From: Agelas oroides
Taxonomy: Eukaryota > Porifera > Demospongiae > Agelasida > Agelasidae
Direction of reading: 5' to 3'
NCBI GenBank assembly: GCA_949130485.1
Contig: OX422189.1
Location: 4,214,720 to 4,278,719, forward strand
Length of the DNA: 64,000 bases
Position 1 is the stretch's first letter, and the number at the start of each line of letters is the position of its first letter. A program made the position numbers and the translations under genes. This document shows, piece after piece, positions 48,901 to 61,741 of the stretch. A model generated the notes under the pieces. It saw nothing but the letters and a program-made list of their open reading frames with translations, did no database searches and had not been told where the DNA came from.

Positions 48901-48950
48901 TCCCGGCTCATAAACAGGCCTATACGAGCTTCACAGAACCGCCACAAAGT
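42981..48950 (-). repeat. 72-bp satellite array, inverted block 1
   Basis: This is the same monomer as the left half of the window, now on the minus strand (GGCACATAAACAGGCCTATA). The same subtypes occur, and the pair with CTCTACAGGACCACCACACAGG and CTTCACAAGACCACCACAGAGG keeps its usual neighbour order. It is interrupted at 43511-43683 by a partial MITE. No gene is seen. Confidence 0.95.
43511..43683 (+). mobile_element. Hairpin MITE family, copy 4 (half element)
   Basis: It begins AGCCTCATTCCCAGGCC and shares CCAGTTTTTGATCGCTTGCA with the complete copy at 37576. Only the left arm and part of the centre remain before satellite resumes (GGGACATAAACAGGCC). Confidence 0.65.
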
Positions 48951-49281
48951 TCATGCGAGGACCGGAAAGGGTACTCCCCTGAAGACCAGTATTTTTTTTG
49001 AGCATATCTCCCAGAAACAGTAACTAACCGCCCCATCCATTTGAGCCATAAATGCCCCACCCATTTAAGTCATAAATGCCACACCCATTTAAGCCATGAA
49101 TGCCCCACCCATTTAAGCCATAAATGCTCCACCCATTTAAGCCATAAAATGCCCCATCCGTTCAAGCCATAAATGCCCCATCCCCATCTCCCTTTATGTT
49201 TTAACTTCACACTTTATGTATGTGTGAAATTTTGAACATTGATGTGCCATCGGTGTTGGTGCTCCCCCACTCGACACACAA
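48951..49281 (+). repeat. Terminal direct repeat, left
   Basis: It contains a short minisatellite of about 20-bp units (CCCATTTAAGCCATAAATG), with one or two more units than the right copy. It ends with a hairpin-forming TTCACAC...GTGTGAA and GCTCCCCCACTCGACACACA. Confidence 0.85.
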
Positions 49282-49490
49282 CTTCTGAACATGCAGGTAC
49301 AGATAAAGTCTGTCGGCCTTGCCAAATGGGGAACCCACAGCATCCTTCAATGGATCCACCCGAAGACGCACGTCTTCTAACAATCATAATACCTCAGGCA
49401 TGCCTTAGACCTAAACAGCATAACAGTGAGCACCAGGCTAGACTTCTCACTGTGCATGAAGGAATATCTCTCCAATAATAACTCCTTGTC

Positions 49491-50590
49491 CCAGCCCCAT
49501 TCCCATTTTCCAAAGTTAACCATAGGAAACCCCCTTGGTGAATAGATAATTGAGCCGGAGGCTGAGGTGGTGGATAGTGAGAGTATCAGCTCAAGCAATG
49601 TGCTTGTACAGTCAACCCACCCAGGCCCGCAACCCCGTCCGCAGGGTATCTCCACCTAGCTACCACAATGTATTTAATTGCGAGAGGAAGGACAGCTGTA
49701 GTCAAAAAGATCCCGTCTTCATCCATCTCCACATAGATACATGTGTATAAAGTATAAAGCCCTTATCCAAACACAGGCCCTGACCAAGCCCGTAGAGAAA
49801 CCTACAGCATGCACACAGAGAGGTTTTAGTATCTGAGCTTACTGTTATATCTAGGTCACAAGCAAGCCTTCCACAGCTTAGTCGAATACATCTTTACAAC
49901 CCCCAGCCCCATTCCCATTTTCCAAAGTTAACCATAGGATACCCCCTTGGTGAAGAGATAATTGAGCCGGAGGCTGAGCATGAGGTGGTGGATAGTGAGA
50001 GTATCAGCTCAGGCAATGTGCTTGTACAGTCAACCCACCCAGGCCCGCAACCCCGTCCGCAGGGTATCTCCACCTAGCTACCACAATGTATTTAATTGCG
50101 AGAGGAAGGACAGCTGTAGTCAAAAAGACCCTGTCTTTATCCATCTCCACATAGATACATGTGTATAAAGTATAAAGCCCTTATCCAAACACAGGCCCTG
50201 ACCTAGCCCGTAGAGAAACCTACAGCATGCACACAGAGAGGTTTTAGTATCTGAGCTTACTGTTATATCTAGGTCACAAGCAAGCCTTCCACAGCTTAGT
50301 CGAATACATCTTTACAACCCCCAGCCCCATTCCCATTTTCCAAAGTTAACAATAGGATACCCCCTTGGTGAAGAGATAATTGAGCCGGAGGCTGAGCATG
50401 AGGTGGTGGATAGTGAGAGTATCCGCTCAGGCAATGTGCTTGTACAGTCAACCCACCCAGGCCCACAACCCCATCCGCAGGGGATCTCCACTTAGCTACC
50501 ACAGTGTATTTAATTGCGAGAGCAAGGACAGCTGTAGTCAAAAAGACCCCGTCTTTATCCACCTCCACATAGATACACGTGTATAAAGTA
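49491..50590 (+). repeat. 412-bp tandem repeat, 2.7 copies
   Basis: Starts at 49491, 49903 and 50321 (CCAGCCCCATTCCCATTTTC) give periods of 412 and 418 bp; copies 2 and 3 share a six-base GAGCAT-type insertion near GAGGCTGAG. Copies differ by scattered substitutions. Each has the same 60-70 codon ORF starting RRLRWWIVRVSAQAM or a close variant; I do not recognise it and do not consider it a gene. Confidence 0.9.
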
Positions 50591-50599
50591 TAAAGCCCT

Positions 50600-50830
50600 T
50601 ATCCTAACACACTCATATTCGTAATTTAAAATGCGAATGAGCTTCACCCCCATAACGTAACAGTAGTAACTTAAGTGTGAATAAGCTTCACACTCGTAAC
50701 GTAACTGTGAGTGAACCTCACAGTAGTAACTCAAGTGTGAATGAGCTTCACACTCGTGGTGCAACAGTAGTAACTCAAGTGTGAATGAGCTTCACACTCG
50801 TAACGGTGAATGAGCCTCACAGTAGTACAT
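50600..50830 (+). repeat. Short tandem repeats with TTCACACT palindromes
   Basis: AGTGTGAATGAGCTTCACACT recurs about four times with variation, separated by CGTAACGTAACAGTAGTAACT-like spacers. Each unit is an inverted repeat (AGTGTGAA / TTCACACT). Confidence 0.8.
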
Positions 50831-51195
50831 GTAACTGAAGTAAAGCACACGCCATAACTAGCGTAACAATGCCGTTACTAGGATAGGTACGCCGTTACTA
50901 AGAGAAGCACGCTCCCATTTAAAGCCCATCGACCGAGTATCACACACAAACAACTAATAATACTCACCGTGAGATAGTCGCCGCAGTACAGACCGAATAA
51001 TCTTCGGTACAGGAGCGCCTACCAGCGAAGAACAAGCCTCCCAGACGTTCCACCAAGACGACACGATAGCGAGCCAGAATCCCGTACGTTAACCGTTCGC
51101 CCATCCCCCTAGTTATTATAAGTTGATATGATAACTCCACCCATTGAGCCCCAACCCCAATTTGTTTAGTAATTTGAATATTTATAGCACTGTGA
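50830..51195 (+). repeat. Internal segment shared in inverse with 37385-38065
   Basis: Unique-looking DNA that matches the reverse complement of 37396-38065 outside the MITE there. Here there is no MITE, so this copy approximates the site before MITE insertion (ATTCGGTCTGTA on the opposite strand). Confidence 0.7.
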
Positions 51196-51319
51196 ATGCC
51201 CATAGCACGATGTGCCAACCAAAAGCTGGGCTCCTCAAAGCAAATCTTAGGCGGGGAGTGGTCCCGCCCTTTCTGTAGTAGGCCACGGGTCGGGAGTTCA
51301 AAGGGACCGAAACCCGTAG

Positions 51320-51627
51320 TCATGCGAGGACAGGAAAGGGAACTCCCCTGAAGACCAGTATTTTTTTGTGAGCATATCTCCCAAAAACTGTAACTAACCG
51401 CCCCATCCATTTGAGCCATAAATGCCCCACCCATTTAGGTCGTAAATGCCACACCCATTTAAGCCACGAATGCCCCACCCATTTAAGCCATAAAATGCCC
51501 CATCCGTTCAAGCCATAAATGCCCCATCCCTATCTCCCTTTATGTTTTAACTTCACACTTTATGTATGTGTGAAATTTTGAACATCGATGTGCCAGCGGT
51601 GTTGGTGCTCCCCCACTCGACACACAA
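51320..51627 (+). repeat. Terminal direct repeat, right
   Basis: Near-identical to 48951-49281 over its whole length. It has scattered substitutions and a shorter CCCATTTAAGCCATAAATG minisatellite. Satellite begins at once after CACACAA. Confidence 0.85.
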
Positions 51628-54600
51628 ATTCCCTGGACATAAACAGGCCTATACGAGCTTCACAGAACCGCCACAAAGATTAAAACTACTTTCTCGATCG
51701 ATCCCGGCACATAAACAGGCCCATACGAGCTTCACAGGACCTCCACAGTGGTGAAAACTGCATTCTCGATCGTTCGCTGCACATAAAGAGGCCTATATGC
51801 ACTTCATAGGACTTCCACAGTGACAAAGATTACTTTGTCGATCTTTCCTGGCACATAAACAGGCCTATACGACCTTTACAGGACATGCACAGAGGTGAAA
51901 ACTGCTTTCTCGATCGTTTTCGGCACATAAACAGGACTATACGAGCTTCATAGGACTTTCAACAAGGGTGAAAACTGATTTCTCGTTCTTTCCCGGCACA
52001 TAAACTGGCATATACGTGCTTCATAGAACCGCCACAGCGGTTAAAACGGCTTTCAAGATCGTTCCGGGCACATAAGCTGGCCTATACGAGCTTCACAGGA
52101 CCGCCACAGAGGTGAAAACTACTTTGTCGATCTTTCCCGGCACATAAACAGGCCTATACGAGCTTCACCAGACCTCCACAGTGACAGAATATACTTCGTT
52201 GATCTTTTCCGGCACATAAACAAGGCTATACGATCTTCACAGGTCCGCACAGGGGTGCAAACTGCTTTCTCGATCTTTCCAGGCACATACACAGGCCTAT
52301 ACGAGCTTGACAGGACCGGCAAAGTGGTGAAAACTGCTTTCACGATCTTTCTCTACACAAATACAGGCTTATGCGAGCTTCACAAGACCGCCACAGGGTT
52401 GTAAACTGCTTTCTCGATCTTTCTCTGGACATAAACAGGCCTCTACGAGCTTCAGAGGACTTCCACAATCACGAAAACTACCTTTGTCGATCTTTCCCGG
52501 CACATAAATAGATCTTACGACCTTCACAAGGCCTCCACAGGGGTGAAAGCTGCTTTCTCGATCGTTCTCGGCACATAAACAGGCCTATACGAGCTTCATA
52601 GGAGGGTGAAAACAGATTTCGCGTTCTTTCCCGGCACATAAACATTCATATACATGCTTCACAGAATCGCCACAGCGGTTAAAACAGTTTTCAAGCTCCT
52701 TCCCGGCACATAAACAGGCCCATACGAGCTTCAGAGGACCACACAGGTGAGAAAACTGCCTTGTCGATCTTTCCAGGAACATACACAGGCCTATACGAGC
52801 TTCACAGGTCCTCCACAGAGGTGAAAACTGCTTTCACGATTGTTCCCCGCACATAAACATGCCAAACGTGCTTCACAGAACTGCCACAGAGGTTAAAACT
52901 GCTTTCTCCATCGCTACCGGCACAAATACAGGATAATACGAGCTTCACAGGACCTCCACAGAGGTGAAAACTGCTTTCTCGATCTTTCCAGGCACGTAAA
53001 CAGGCCTGAACGAGCATCACAGGACCTGCACAGAGGTGAAAACTGCTTTTTCGATCTTTCCAGGCACATACACAGGCTTATGCGAGCTTCACATGACCAC
53101 CACCGAGGTAGAAACTGCTTTCTCGATCTTTCCATGGACATAAACAGGCCTATACCAGCTTCGCTGGACCTCAACAGTGACGAAAACAGCTTTCTCAATC
53201 TTTCCCTGAAGTTAAACAGGCATATACGAGCTTCACAAGACTTCCACAGTGACAGAAACTACTTTCTCGATCTTTCCCGGTTCACAAGCAGGCCTATACG
53301 AGCTTCACAGGACCTTCACAGAGCTGAAAACTGCTTTCTCGATCTTTCCCTGTGCAGAAACCGGCGTATACGTGGTTCACAGAACCGCCACAGGGGTGAA
53401 AACTGCTTTCTCGATCTTTCCCGGGAAATAAAGAAGCCTATACGAGCTTCACAGGACTTCAACAGTGACGATAACTGCTTTGTCCATCTTTCCAAGCACT
53501 TAAACAGGCCTATACGAGCTTCACAAGACTTCCACAGTGACAGAAACTAGTTTATCGATCTTTCCCGGCACATAAACAGGCCTATACGAACTTCACAGGA
53601 CCACTCAGGGGTGTAAACTGCTTTCTCGATCTTTCCAGGCACATACACAGGCCCATACAAGCTTCACAGGGCCTCCACCGAGGCGAAAGCTGCTTTCGCT
53701 ATAGTTCCCGGCACATAAACAGGCCTATACGAGCTTCACAGGACCTGCACAGTGGTGAAAACTGCTTTCTCGATCTTTCCGGGGAAAAAAGGAAGCCTTA
53801 TGCGAGTTTCACATGAACACCACAGAGGTGAAAACTGCGTCCTCGATCTTTCCAGGCACATAAAAAGGCCTATACAAGCTTCATAGGACTTCACCAGTGA
53901 CGAAAACTACTTTGTCGATCTTTCCCGGCACTTTAACAGGCCTACACGAACTTCACAGAACCGCCACAGAGGTTAAAATTGCTTTCTCGACCGTTCCCTT
54001 CACTTAAACCGAAGAATACGAGCATCACATGACTTCCACAGTGACAAAACCTACATTGTTGATCTTTCCCGGCACTTAAATTGGCCTAACGAGCTTCAAG
54101 GGCCTCCACAGCGGTGAAAATTACATTCTCCATCGTTCCCTGCACATAAATAGGGCTATACGAACTTCACAAGACTTCCACAGTGACTGAAACTACTTTG
54201 TCGATCTTTTCCAGCACATAAATAGGCCTATACGACCTTCATAGGATTTCCCCAGTGACGATAACTTCTTTGTAGATCTTTCCCGGCACTTAAACTGGCC
54301 TATACGAACATCACAGGACGTCCACAGAGGAGTAAACTGTTTTATCGATCGTTCCCGGCACATAAACAGGACTATACTTGGTTCAGAGGACCTCCAGAGA
54401 GGTGTAAACTGCTTTCTCGATTTTGCCCGGCATATAAACAGGCCTATACGTGCTTCACAGAACCGCCACAGAGTTTAAAATTGCATTCTCGTTCGTTCCC
54501 TTCACTTGAACAGGACAATAGGAGCATCGCATGACTTTCACAGTGACAAACGCTACCTTGTCTATCTTTCCCGGCACTTTAATGAATCCCGGCCTATATG

Positions 54601-57333
54601 AGCTTCACAGGGCCTCTACAGAGGTGAAAATTACATTCTCCATCGTTCCCTGCACATAAACAGGCCTATACGAACTTCACAAGACTTCCACAGTGACTTA
54701 AACTACTTTGTCGATCTTTTCCGGCATATAAACATGCCTAAACCAGCTTCATAGGACTTCCCCAGTAACGAAAACTACTTTATCGATCTTTCCCGGCACA
54801 TAAACTGGCCTATGCGAGCTTCACAGGAACACACAGGGGTGAAAACTGCTTTATCGATCTTTCCAGGCACGTTCACAGGTTTATGCGAGTTTCACAAGAA
54901 CACCCACATACGTGCTTCACAGACCCCCCAATGCGGTGAAAACTGCATTCTCGACCGTTCCCGGGACATAAACAGGGGTATGCGAGCTTCACAGGACTTC
55001 CACAGTTACGGAAACTACATTGCCGATCTTTTCCGGCACTTAAACAGGCCTATGCGAGCTTCACAGGACCTCCACAGAGGTGAAAACTGCTTTCCCGATC
55101 GTTCCGGGCACATAAACAGGCCTATACGAGCATTGCAGGACCTGCACAGGGGAGAAAAGTGCTTTCTCGATGTTTACCGTCACATACACAGGCTTATGCG
55201 GGCTTTACAAGACCACCACAGAGGTAAAAATTGGTTTCTCGATCTTTCCCGAGACATAAACAGGCCTATACGAGCTTCACTGGATTTCCGCAGTGACGAA
55301 AACTATTTTGTTGATCTTTCCCGGCACATAAAGAGGCCTATACGAGCTTCACAGGACTTCCTCAGTGACGTAAACTACTTTGTCTATCTTTCCCGGCACT
55401 TAAAAAGGTCTATACCAGCTACACAAGACCTCCACAAAATTTAAAATTGCTTTCTCGATTTATCCCGACACATACACGGGCTTATGCGAGCTCACAGGAG
55501 AGCACAGGGGAGAAATCTGCTTCCTCGATCTTCCAAGGCACATAAAAATGCCTATACGAGCATCACAGGACCACCACAGAGGTAAAAACTCCTTTCTCGA
55601 TCTTTCTCGGGACATGAACAGGCCTATACGAGCTTCACAGGACTTCCTCAGTGACAAAAACTACTTTGTCGATCTTTCCCGGCACTTAAACAGGCCTATA
55701 CCAGCTACACAAGATCTCCTCAGTGGTCAAAACTGCTTTCTCAATCTTTCAAGGCAAATACACGGGCTTATGCGAGCTCACAGGACAGCACACGGGAGAA
55801 ATCTGCTTTCTCGATCTTCCCAGGCACTTAAATTGGCGCGTACGAGCATCACAGGACCACCACAGATGTAGAAACTGCTTTCTCGATCTTTCCCGGGACA
55901 TAAACAGGCCTATACGAGTTTCACTGGACTTCCACAGTGACTAAAACTATTATGGCGATCTTTCTCGGCACATAAACACGCCTATACGAGCTTCGTAGGA
56001 CTTCCTCACTGACGGAAACTACTTTGTCGATCTTTCGCAGCACGTAAACAGGCCTACACCACCTGCACAAGACCTCCACAGAGGTCAAAACTGCTTTCTC
56101 AATCTTTCCCGGCACATACACGGGCTTATGCGAGCTCATAGGACAGCACAGGGGGACATCTGCTTCCTCGATCTTCCCAGGCACATAAAAAGGCCTATAC
56201 CAGCATCACAGGACCACCACAGAGGTAAAAACTGCTTTCTCGATCTTTCCCGGGACATAAACAGGCCTATACGAGCTTCACTGGAATTCCACAGTGACGA
56301 AAACTATTTTGTCGATCTTTCCCGGCACATAAACAGGCCTATACGAGCTTCACGGGACTTCCTCAGAGACGAAAACTACTTTGTCGATCTTTCCCGGCAC
56401 TTAAACAGGCCTATACCAGCTGCACTAGACCTCCACAGAGGTCAAAACTGCTTTCTCGATCTTTACCGGCACATACACGGGCTTATGCGAGGTCACAGGA
56501 CAGCGCAGGGGAGAAATCTGTTTTCTCGATCTTTCCAGGCTCTGAAGCAGGTCTATATAAAGTTCACAAGATCTCCTCAGAGGAGAAAGCTGCTTTCACG
56601 ATCGTTCTCGGCATATAAAGAGGCTTACATGTGCTTCATAGGACTTCAACAAGGGTGAAAACTGATTTTTCGTTCTTTCCCGGCACATAAACAGGCCTAT
56701 ACGTGTTTCACATGACTTCCACAGTGACGCAAACTACTTTGTCGATCTTCACCGGCATATCAACACGCCTATACGAGCTTCACAGGACCTCCACAGTGGT
56801 GAAAACTGCTTTCTCCCTCGTTCTCTGCACATAAACAGGCCTATACGAACTTCACAAGACCTCCACTGTGACAGAAATTATTTTGTCGACCATTCCAGGC
56901 ACATAAACAGGCCTATACGAGCTTCACAGGACCACACAAGGGTGAAAGCTGCTTTCTTGATCTTTCCAGGCACATACAAAGGCCTATACAAGCTTCACAG
57001 GGCCTCCACAGAGGTGAAAGGTGCTTTCTCGATCGTTCTCGGCACATAAACCGGCCTATACGAGCTTCAGAGAACTTCAACAGGGGTGAAAACTGATTTC
57101 TCGTTCTTTCTCGGCACTTAAACAGACCTATACGAGCTTCACAGGACTTCCACAGTGACAAAAACTACTTTCTTGATCTTTCCCGGCACATAAACAGGCT
57201 TATGCGAGGTTCACATGAATTCCCCAGTGGCGAAAACTACTTTGTCGATCTTTCCCGGTACATAATCGGGCCTATAAGTGCTTCACAGAACCGCCACCGA
57301 GGTTAAAACTGTTTTCTCGATCGTTCCCGGCAC
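51628..57333 (-). repeat. 72-bp satellite array, inverted block 2
   Basis: Minus-oriented satellite, including a higher-order repeat near 55200-56500 in which the order of four to six monomers (GGGCTTATGCGAGCTCACAGG and neighbours) recurs three times. No gene is seen. It ends at a sharp orientation switch, CGTTCCCGGCAC|GAGAAAGC. Confidence 0.95.
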
Positions 57334-58526
57334 GAGAAAGCAGTTTTCACCTCTGTGGAGGTCCGGTTGAGCTCGTATAGGCCTGTATAAGTGCCGGGAA
57401 AGATCGCCAAAGTAGTTTCCGTCACTGGGCAAGTCTGTGAAGCTCGTATAGGCCTGTTTTTGTGCCCGGAAAGATCAACAAAGGAGGTTTTTGTCACTGT
57501 GGAAGTCCTGTGAAGCTCGTATAGTCCTGTTTAAGTGCCTGGAAAGATCGAGGAAGCAGTTTTCACCTGTGTGGCGGTACTGTAGAGTTCGTATAGGCCT
57601 TTATATGTCCGGGGAAAGATCGAGAAAACAGTTTTTACCTCTGTGGTGGTCTTGTGAAGCTCGCATAAGCCTGTGTATGTGCCGAGAAATGTCGAGAAAG
57701 CAGTTTTCACCTCTGTGGAGGTCCTGTGAAGCTCGTATACGCCTCCTTAAGTGCCGGGAAAGATCGAAAAAAATGTTTTTGTCACCGGGGAAGTTCTGTG
57801 AAGCTCGTATAGGCCTGTTTATGTGTCGGGAAAGATAAACAAAGTAGTTTTAGTCACCATTGAAGTCCTGTGAAGCTCGTATAGGCCTGTTTATGTCCCG
57901 TGAAAGATCGAGAAAGCACTTTATACCTCTGGTGGTCTTGTAAGCTCGCATAAGCCTGTGTATGTGCCATGAAAGATAGAGAAAGCAGTTTTCCCCTCTG
58001 TGGAGGTCCTGTGAAGCTTGTATAGACCTGATTAACTGCCGGGAAATATCGACAAAATAGTTTTCGTCACTGGGGAAAACCTGTGAAGCTCGTACAGACC
58101 TGTTTAAATGCCTGGAAAGATCGAGTAAGAAGTTTTCACCTGTGTGGCGGCACTCTAGAGTTCGTATAGGCCTGTGTACGTCCCGGAAAAGATCGAGAAA
58201 GCAGTTTTCACCTCTGTGGTGGTCTTGTAAAGCTCGTATAGGCCTGTTTAAGTGCCGGGAAAGATCGACAAAGCAGTTTTCGTCACAGGGGAAGTCCTGT
58301 GAAGCTCGTATAGGCCTGTTTATGTCCCGTGAAAGATCGAGAAAGCAGTTCTTACCACTGGTGGTCTTGTGAATCTCGTATAAGCCAGTGTTTGTACCGG
58401 GAAAGATCGAGAAAGCATTTTTCACCTCTGGTGGTCTTGTGAATCTCGAATAAGCCTGTTTATTTCCCGGGAGAGATCGAGAAAGCAGTTTTTACATCTG
58501 TGCAAGTCCTGTGATGCTAGTATAGG
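57334..58526 (+). repeat. 72-bp satellite, plus-oriented segment 1
   Basis: 1193 bp of plus-oriented monomers between two inversion junctions. It starts GAGAAAGCAGTTTTCACC and ends GATGCTAGTATAGG. Both ends match those of 60111-61741. Confidence 0.9.
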
Positions 58527-60110
58527 CGGCACATACACATGCTTATGGGAGCGTCACCAGACAACCACAGAGGTGATAACTGTTTACTCGATCTTACCCG
58601 GCACATAAACAGGCCTATACGAGCTTCACAGAACTGCCACAGAGGTGCAAACTGCTTTCTCGATATTTCCAGACACATAAACGGACCTTTACAAGCTTCA
58701 CTGGGCCTCCACATATGTGAAAACTGCTTTCTCGATATTTCCCGCCATATAAACAGGCCTATACCTCCTTCACAGATCCGACACAGAGGTGAAAACTGTT
58801 TTCTCGATCTTTCCCGGGACATAAACAGGCCTATACGAGCTCTACAGTAACACCACACAGGTGAAAACTGCTTCCTCAATCTTTCAAGGCACATAAACAG
58901 GCCTACACGAGCTTCACAGGACCTCCACAGAGGTGAAAACTGCTTTCTCCGTCGTTCCCTGCACATAAACAGGCCTATACGAACTTCAGAAGACCTAAAC
59001 AGTGACAGAAATTACTTTGTCGATCTTTCCAGGCACATAAACACGCCTATTCTAGCTGCACAGGACCAAAATGGGTGAAAACTGCTTTCTCGATCTTTCC
59101 AGGCACATACACAGACTTATACAAGCTTCACAGGGCCTCCACGGAGGTGAAAGCTGCTTTCTCGATCGTTCTCGGCACATAAACCGCCCCATACGAGCTT
59201 CAGAGGACTTCAACAGTGGTGAAAACTGATTTCTCATTCTTTACCGGCACATATACAGACCTATACGAGCTTCACAGGACTTCCTCAGTGACGAAAACTA
59301 CTTTGTCGATCTTTTCCTGCACTTAAACAGGCCTATACGAGCTTCACAGGACCTCCTCAGGGATGAAAACTGCTTTCTCCAACGTTCCCTGCGCATAAAC
59401 AGGCCTAAACGAACTTCACAACAGTTCCAAAGTGACAGAACTTCCTTGTCGATCTTTCCCGGCACATAAACATGACTATACGAGCAGCACAGGAACACAC
59501 AGGGGAGAAAACTGCCTTTTAGATCTTTCCATGCACATACACAGGCTTATGGGAGCTTCACAAGACCACCACAGAGGTGAAAACTGCTTTATCGATCTTT
59601 CCCTGAACAGAAACAGGCGTAAACGAGCTCCACTGGGCCACCACACAGGTGAAAACTGCTTCCTCGATCTTTCCAAGCACAGAAGCAGGCCTATACAAGT
59701 TCATAGGGCTTCCTCAGTGGAGAAAACTGCTTTCTCGATCTTTCCCGGCACATACACAGGCTTATGCTAACTTCACAAGACAACCAGAGAGGTGAAAACT
59801 ATTTCCACGATCTTTCCCGGTACATAAACAGGCCTATACGAGCTCTACAGGACCACCACCCAGGTGAAAACTGCTTCCTCGAATTTTCCAGGCACATAAA
59901 CAGGACTATACGAGCTCTATTGAACCTCCACACAGGTGAAAACTGCTTCCTCGTTCTTTCAAGGCACATAAACAGGCCTATACAAGCTTCACAGCACCGC
60001 CACATCGGTTAAAACTACTTTGTCGATCTTTCCCAGCACATAATCAGGCGTATAAGTGCTTCACAGAACCGCTACAGAGGTTAAAACTGTTTTCTCGATC
60101 GTTCCCTGTA
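58527..60110 (-). repeat. 72-bp satellite, minus segment
   Basis: Minus-oriented monomers. The segment begins CGGCACATACACATGCTTAT and ends TTTTCTCGATCGTTCCCTGT at the next switch. Confidence 0.9.
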
Positions 60111-61741
60111 CGAGAAAGCAGTTTTCACCTCTGTGGAGCTCCTGTTGAGCTCGTATAGGCCTGTTTACGTGCCATGAAAGATCGACAAAGTAGTTTTCGT
60201 CACTGGGGAAGTCCTGTGAAGCTCGTATAGGCCTGTTTATGTGCCTGGAAAGATCGAGGAATCAGTTTTCACCTGTGTGGCGGTACTGTAGAGTTCGTAT
60301 AGGCCTGTTTATGTCCCGGGAAAGGTCGATAAAACGGTTTTCACCTCTGTGGTGGTCTTGTGAAGCTCGCATAAGTCTGTGTATATACCTGGAAAGATCG
60401 AGAAAGCAGCTTTCACCTCTGTGGAGGTCCTGTGAAGCTTGTATAGGCCTTTTAAAGTGCCGGGAAAGATCGACAAAGTAGTTTTCTTTACTGGGGAAGT
60501 TCTGTGAAGCAAGTATAGGCCTGTTTAAGTGCCGGGGAAGATCAACAAAGTGGTTTTCGTCACTGTGGAAGTCCTGTGAAGCTCGTATAGGCCTGTTTAA
60601 GGGCCTGGAAAGATCGAGGAAGCATTTTTCACCTGTGTTGCGGTAGTTTATAGTTCGTATAGGCCTGTTTATGTCCCGCGAAAGATCGATAAAACAGTTT
60701 TCACCTCTCTGGTGGTCTTGTGAAGCTCGTATAGGCCTGTTTAAGTGCCGGAAAAGATCGATAAATTAGTTTTCGTCACTGGGGAAGTCCTGTGAAGCTC
60801 GTATAGGCCTGTTTATATGCCGGGAATGATCAACAAAGTAGTTTACGTCACTGTGGAATTCCTGTACAGTTACTATAGGCCTGTTTATGTCCAGGGAAAG
60901 ATCGAGAAAACAGTTTTCACCTCTGTGGTGGTCTTGTGAAGCTCACATAAGCCGGTGTATGTGCCGAGAAATATCGAGAAAGCAGTTTGCACCTCTGTGG
61001 AGGTCCTGTGAAGCTCGTATAGGCCTGTTCAAGTTCCGGGAAGGATCGACAAAGTAGTTTTCGTAACTGGGGAAGTACTGTGAAGCTCGTATAGGCCTGA
61101 TTATGTGCCGGGAAAGATCAACAAAGCAGTTTTTGTCACAGTGGATGTCCTGTGAAGCTCGTATAGGCCTGTTTAAGCACCTGGAAAGATCGAGGAAGCA
61201 GTTTTCACTTGTGTGGCGGTAGTGTAGAGTTCTTATAGGCCTGTTCATGCCCAGGGAAGGATAGAGAAAACAGTTTTCACCACTTTGGTGGTCTTGTGAA
61301 GCTCGTATAAGCCAGTTTAAGAGCCGCGAAAGATCGACAAAGTAGTTTTCGTCAGTGGGGAAGTCCTGTGAAGCTCGTATAGGCCTGTTTATGTGCCGGG
61401 AAAGATCAACAAAGTAGTTTTCGTTACTGTGGAAGTCCTGTGAAGCTCGTATAAGCCTGTTTATGTCCCGGGAAAGATCTAGAAAGCAGTTTTTACCACT
61501 GCTGGTCATGTGAAGCTTGCATAAGCCTGTGTATGTGCCGGGAAAGATCGAGAAAGCAGTTTTCACCTCTGTGGAAGTCCTGTGAAGCTTGTATAGGCCT
61601 GTTTAAGTGCCAGGAAAGATCAACAAAGTAGTTTACTTAACTGCGGAAGTCCTGTGAAGGTCGTACAGGCCTGTTTATGTCCCGGGAGAGATCGAGGGAG
61701 CAGTTTTTACCTCTGTGCAGGTCCTGTGATGCTTGTATTGG
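60111..61741 (+). repeat. 72-bp satellite, plus-oriented segment 2
   Basis: 1631 bp with the same start and end junctions as 57334-58526 but 438 bp longer, about six monomers. It appears to be a copy of that segment with an internal expansion or contraction. Confidence 0.9.

Larger units (their letters stand above)
48951..51627. mobile_element. Element with terminal direct repeats (possible non-autonomous LTR element)
   Basis: Two direct repeats of 331 and 308 bp (48951-49281, 51320-51627) enclose about 2 kb without a transposase or polymerase ORF. Its interior is mostly tandem repeats. The terminal repeats start near TCATGCGAGG and end CGACACACAA. If they are LTRs, TG...CA ends are possible (TGCGAGG...CACACA), but I found no convincing target duplication, primer binding site or polypurine tract. 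Satellite lies directly on both sides. The degraded relative at 37385-38065 shows it is a dispersed family. Confidence 0.6.

Noticed and set aside
49550-50586. Repeated 62-68 codon ORFs (RWWIVRVSAQAM)
   Set aside because: They recur only because the 412-bp DNA unit is repeated. No known domain, and substitutions do not spare the frame noticeably.
51280-51320. tRNA-like B box (GGGAGTTCAAAGGGACC) before the right direct repeat
   Set aside because: No matching A box or cloverleaf could be formed upstream, so a tRNA gene or SINE is not supported.
54812-55444. 210-residue ORF in the inverted array
   Set aside because: Same explanation: chance run of monomers without a stop or a length change in the frame.
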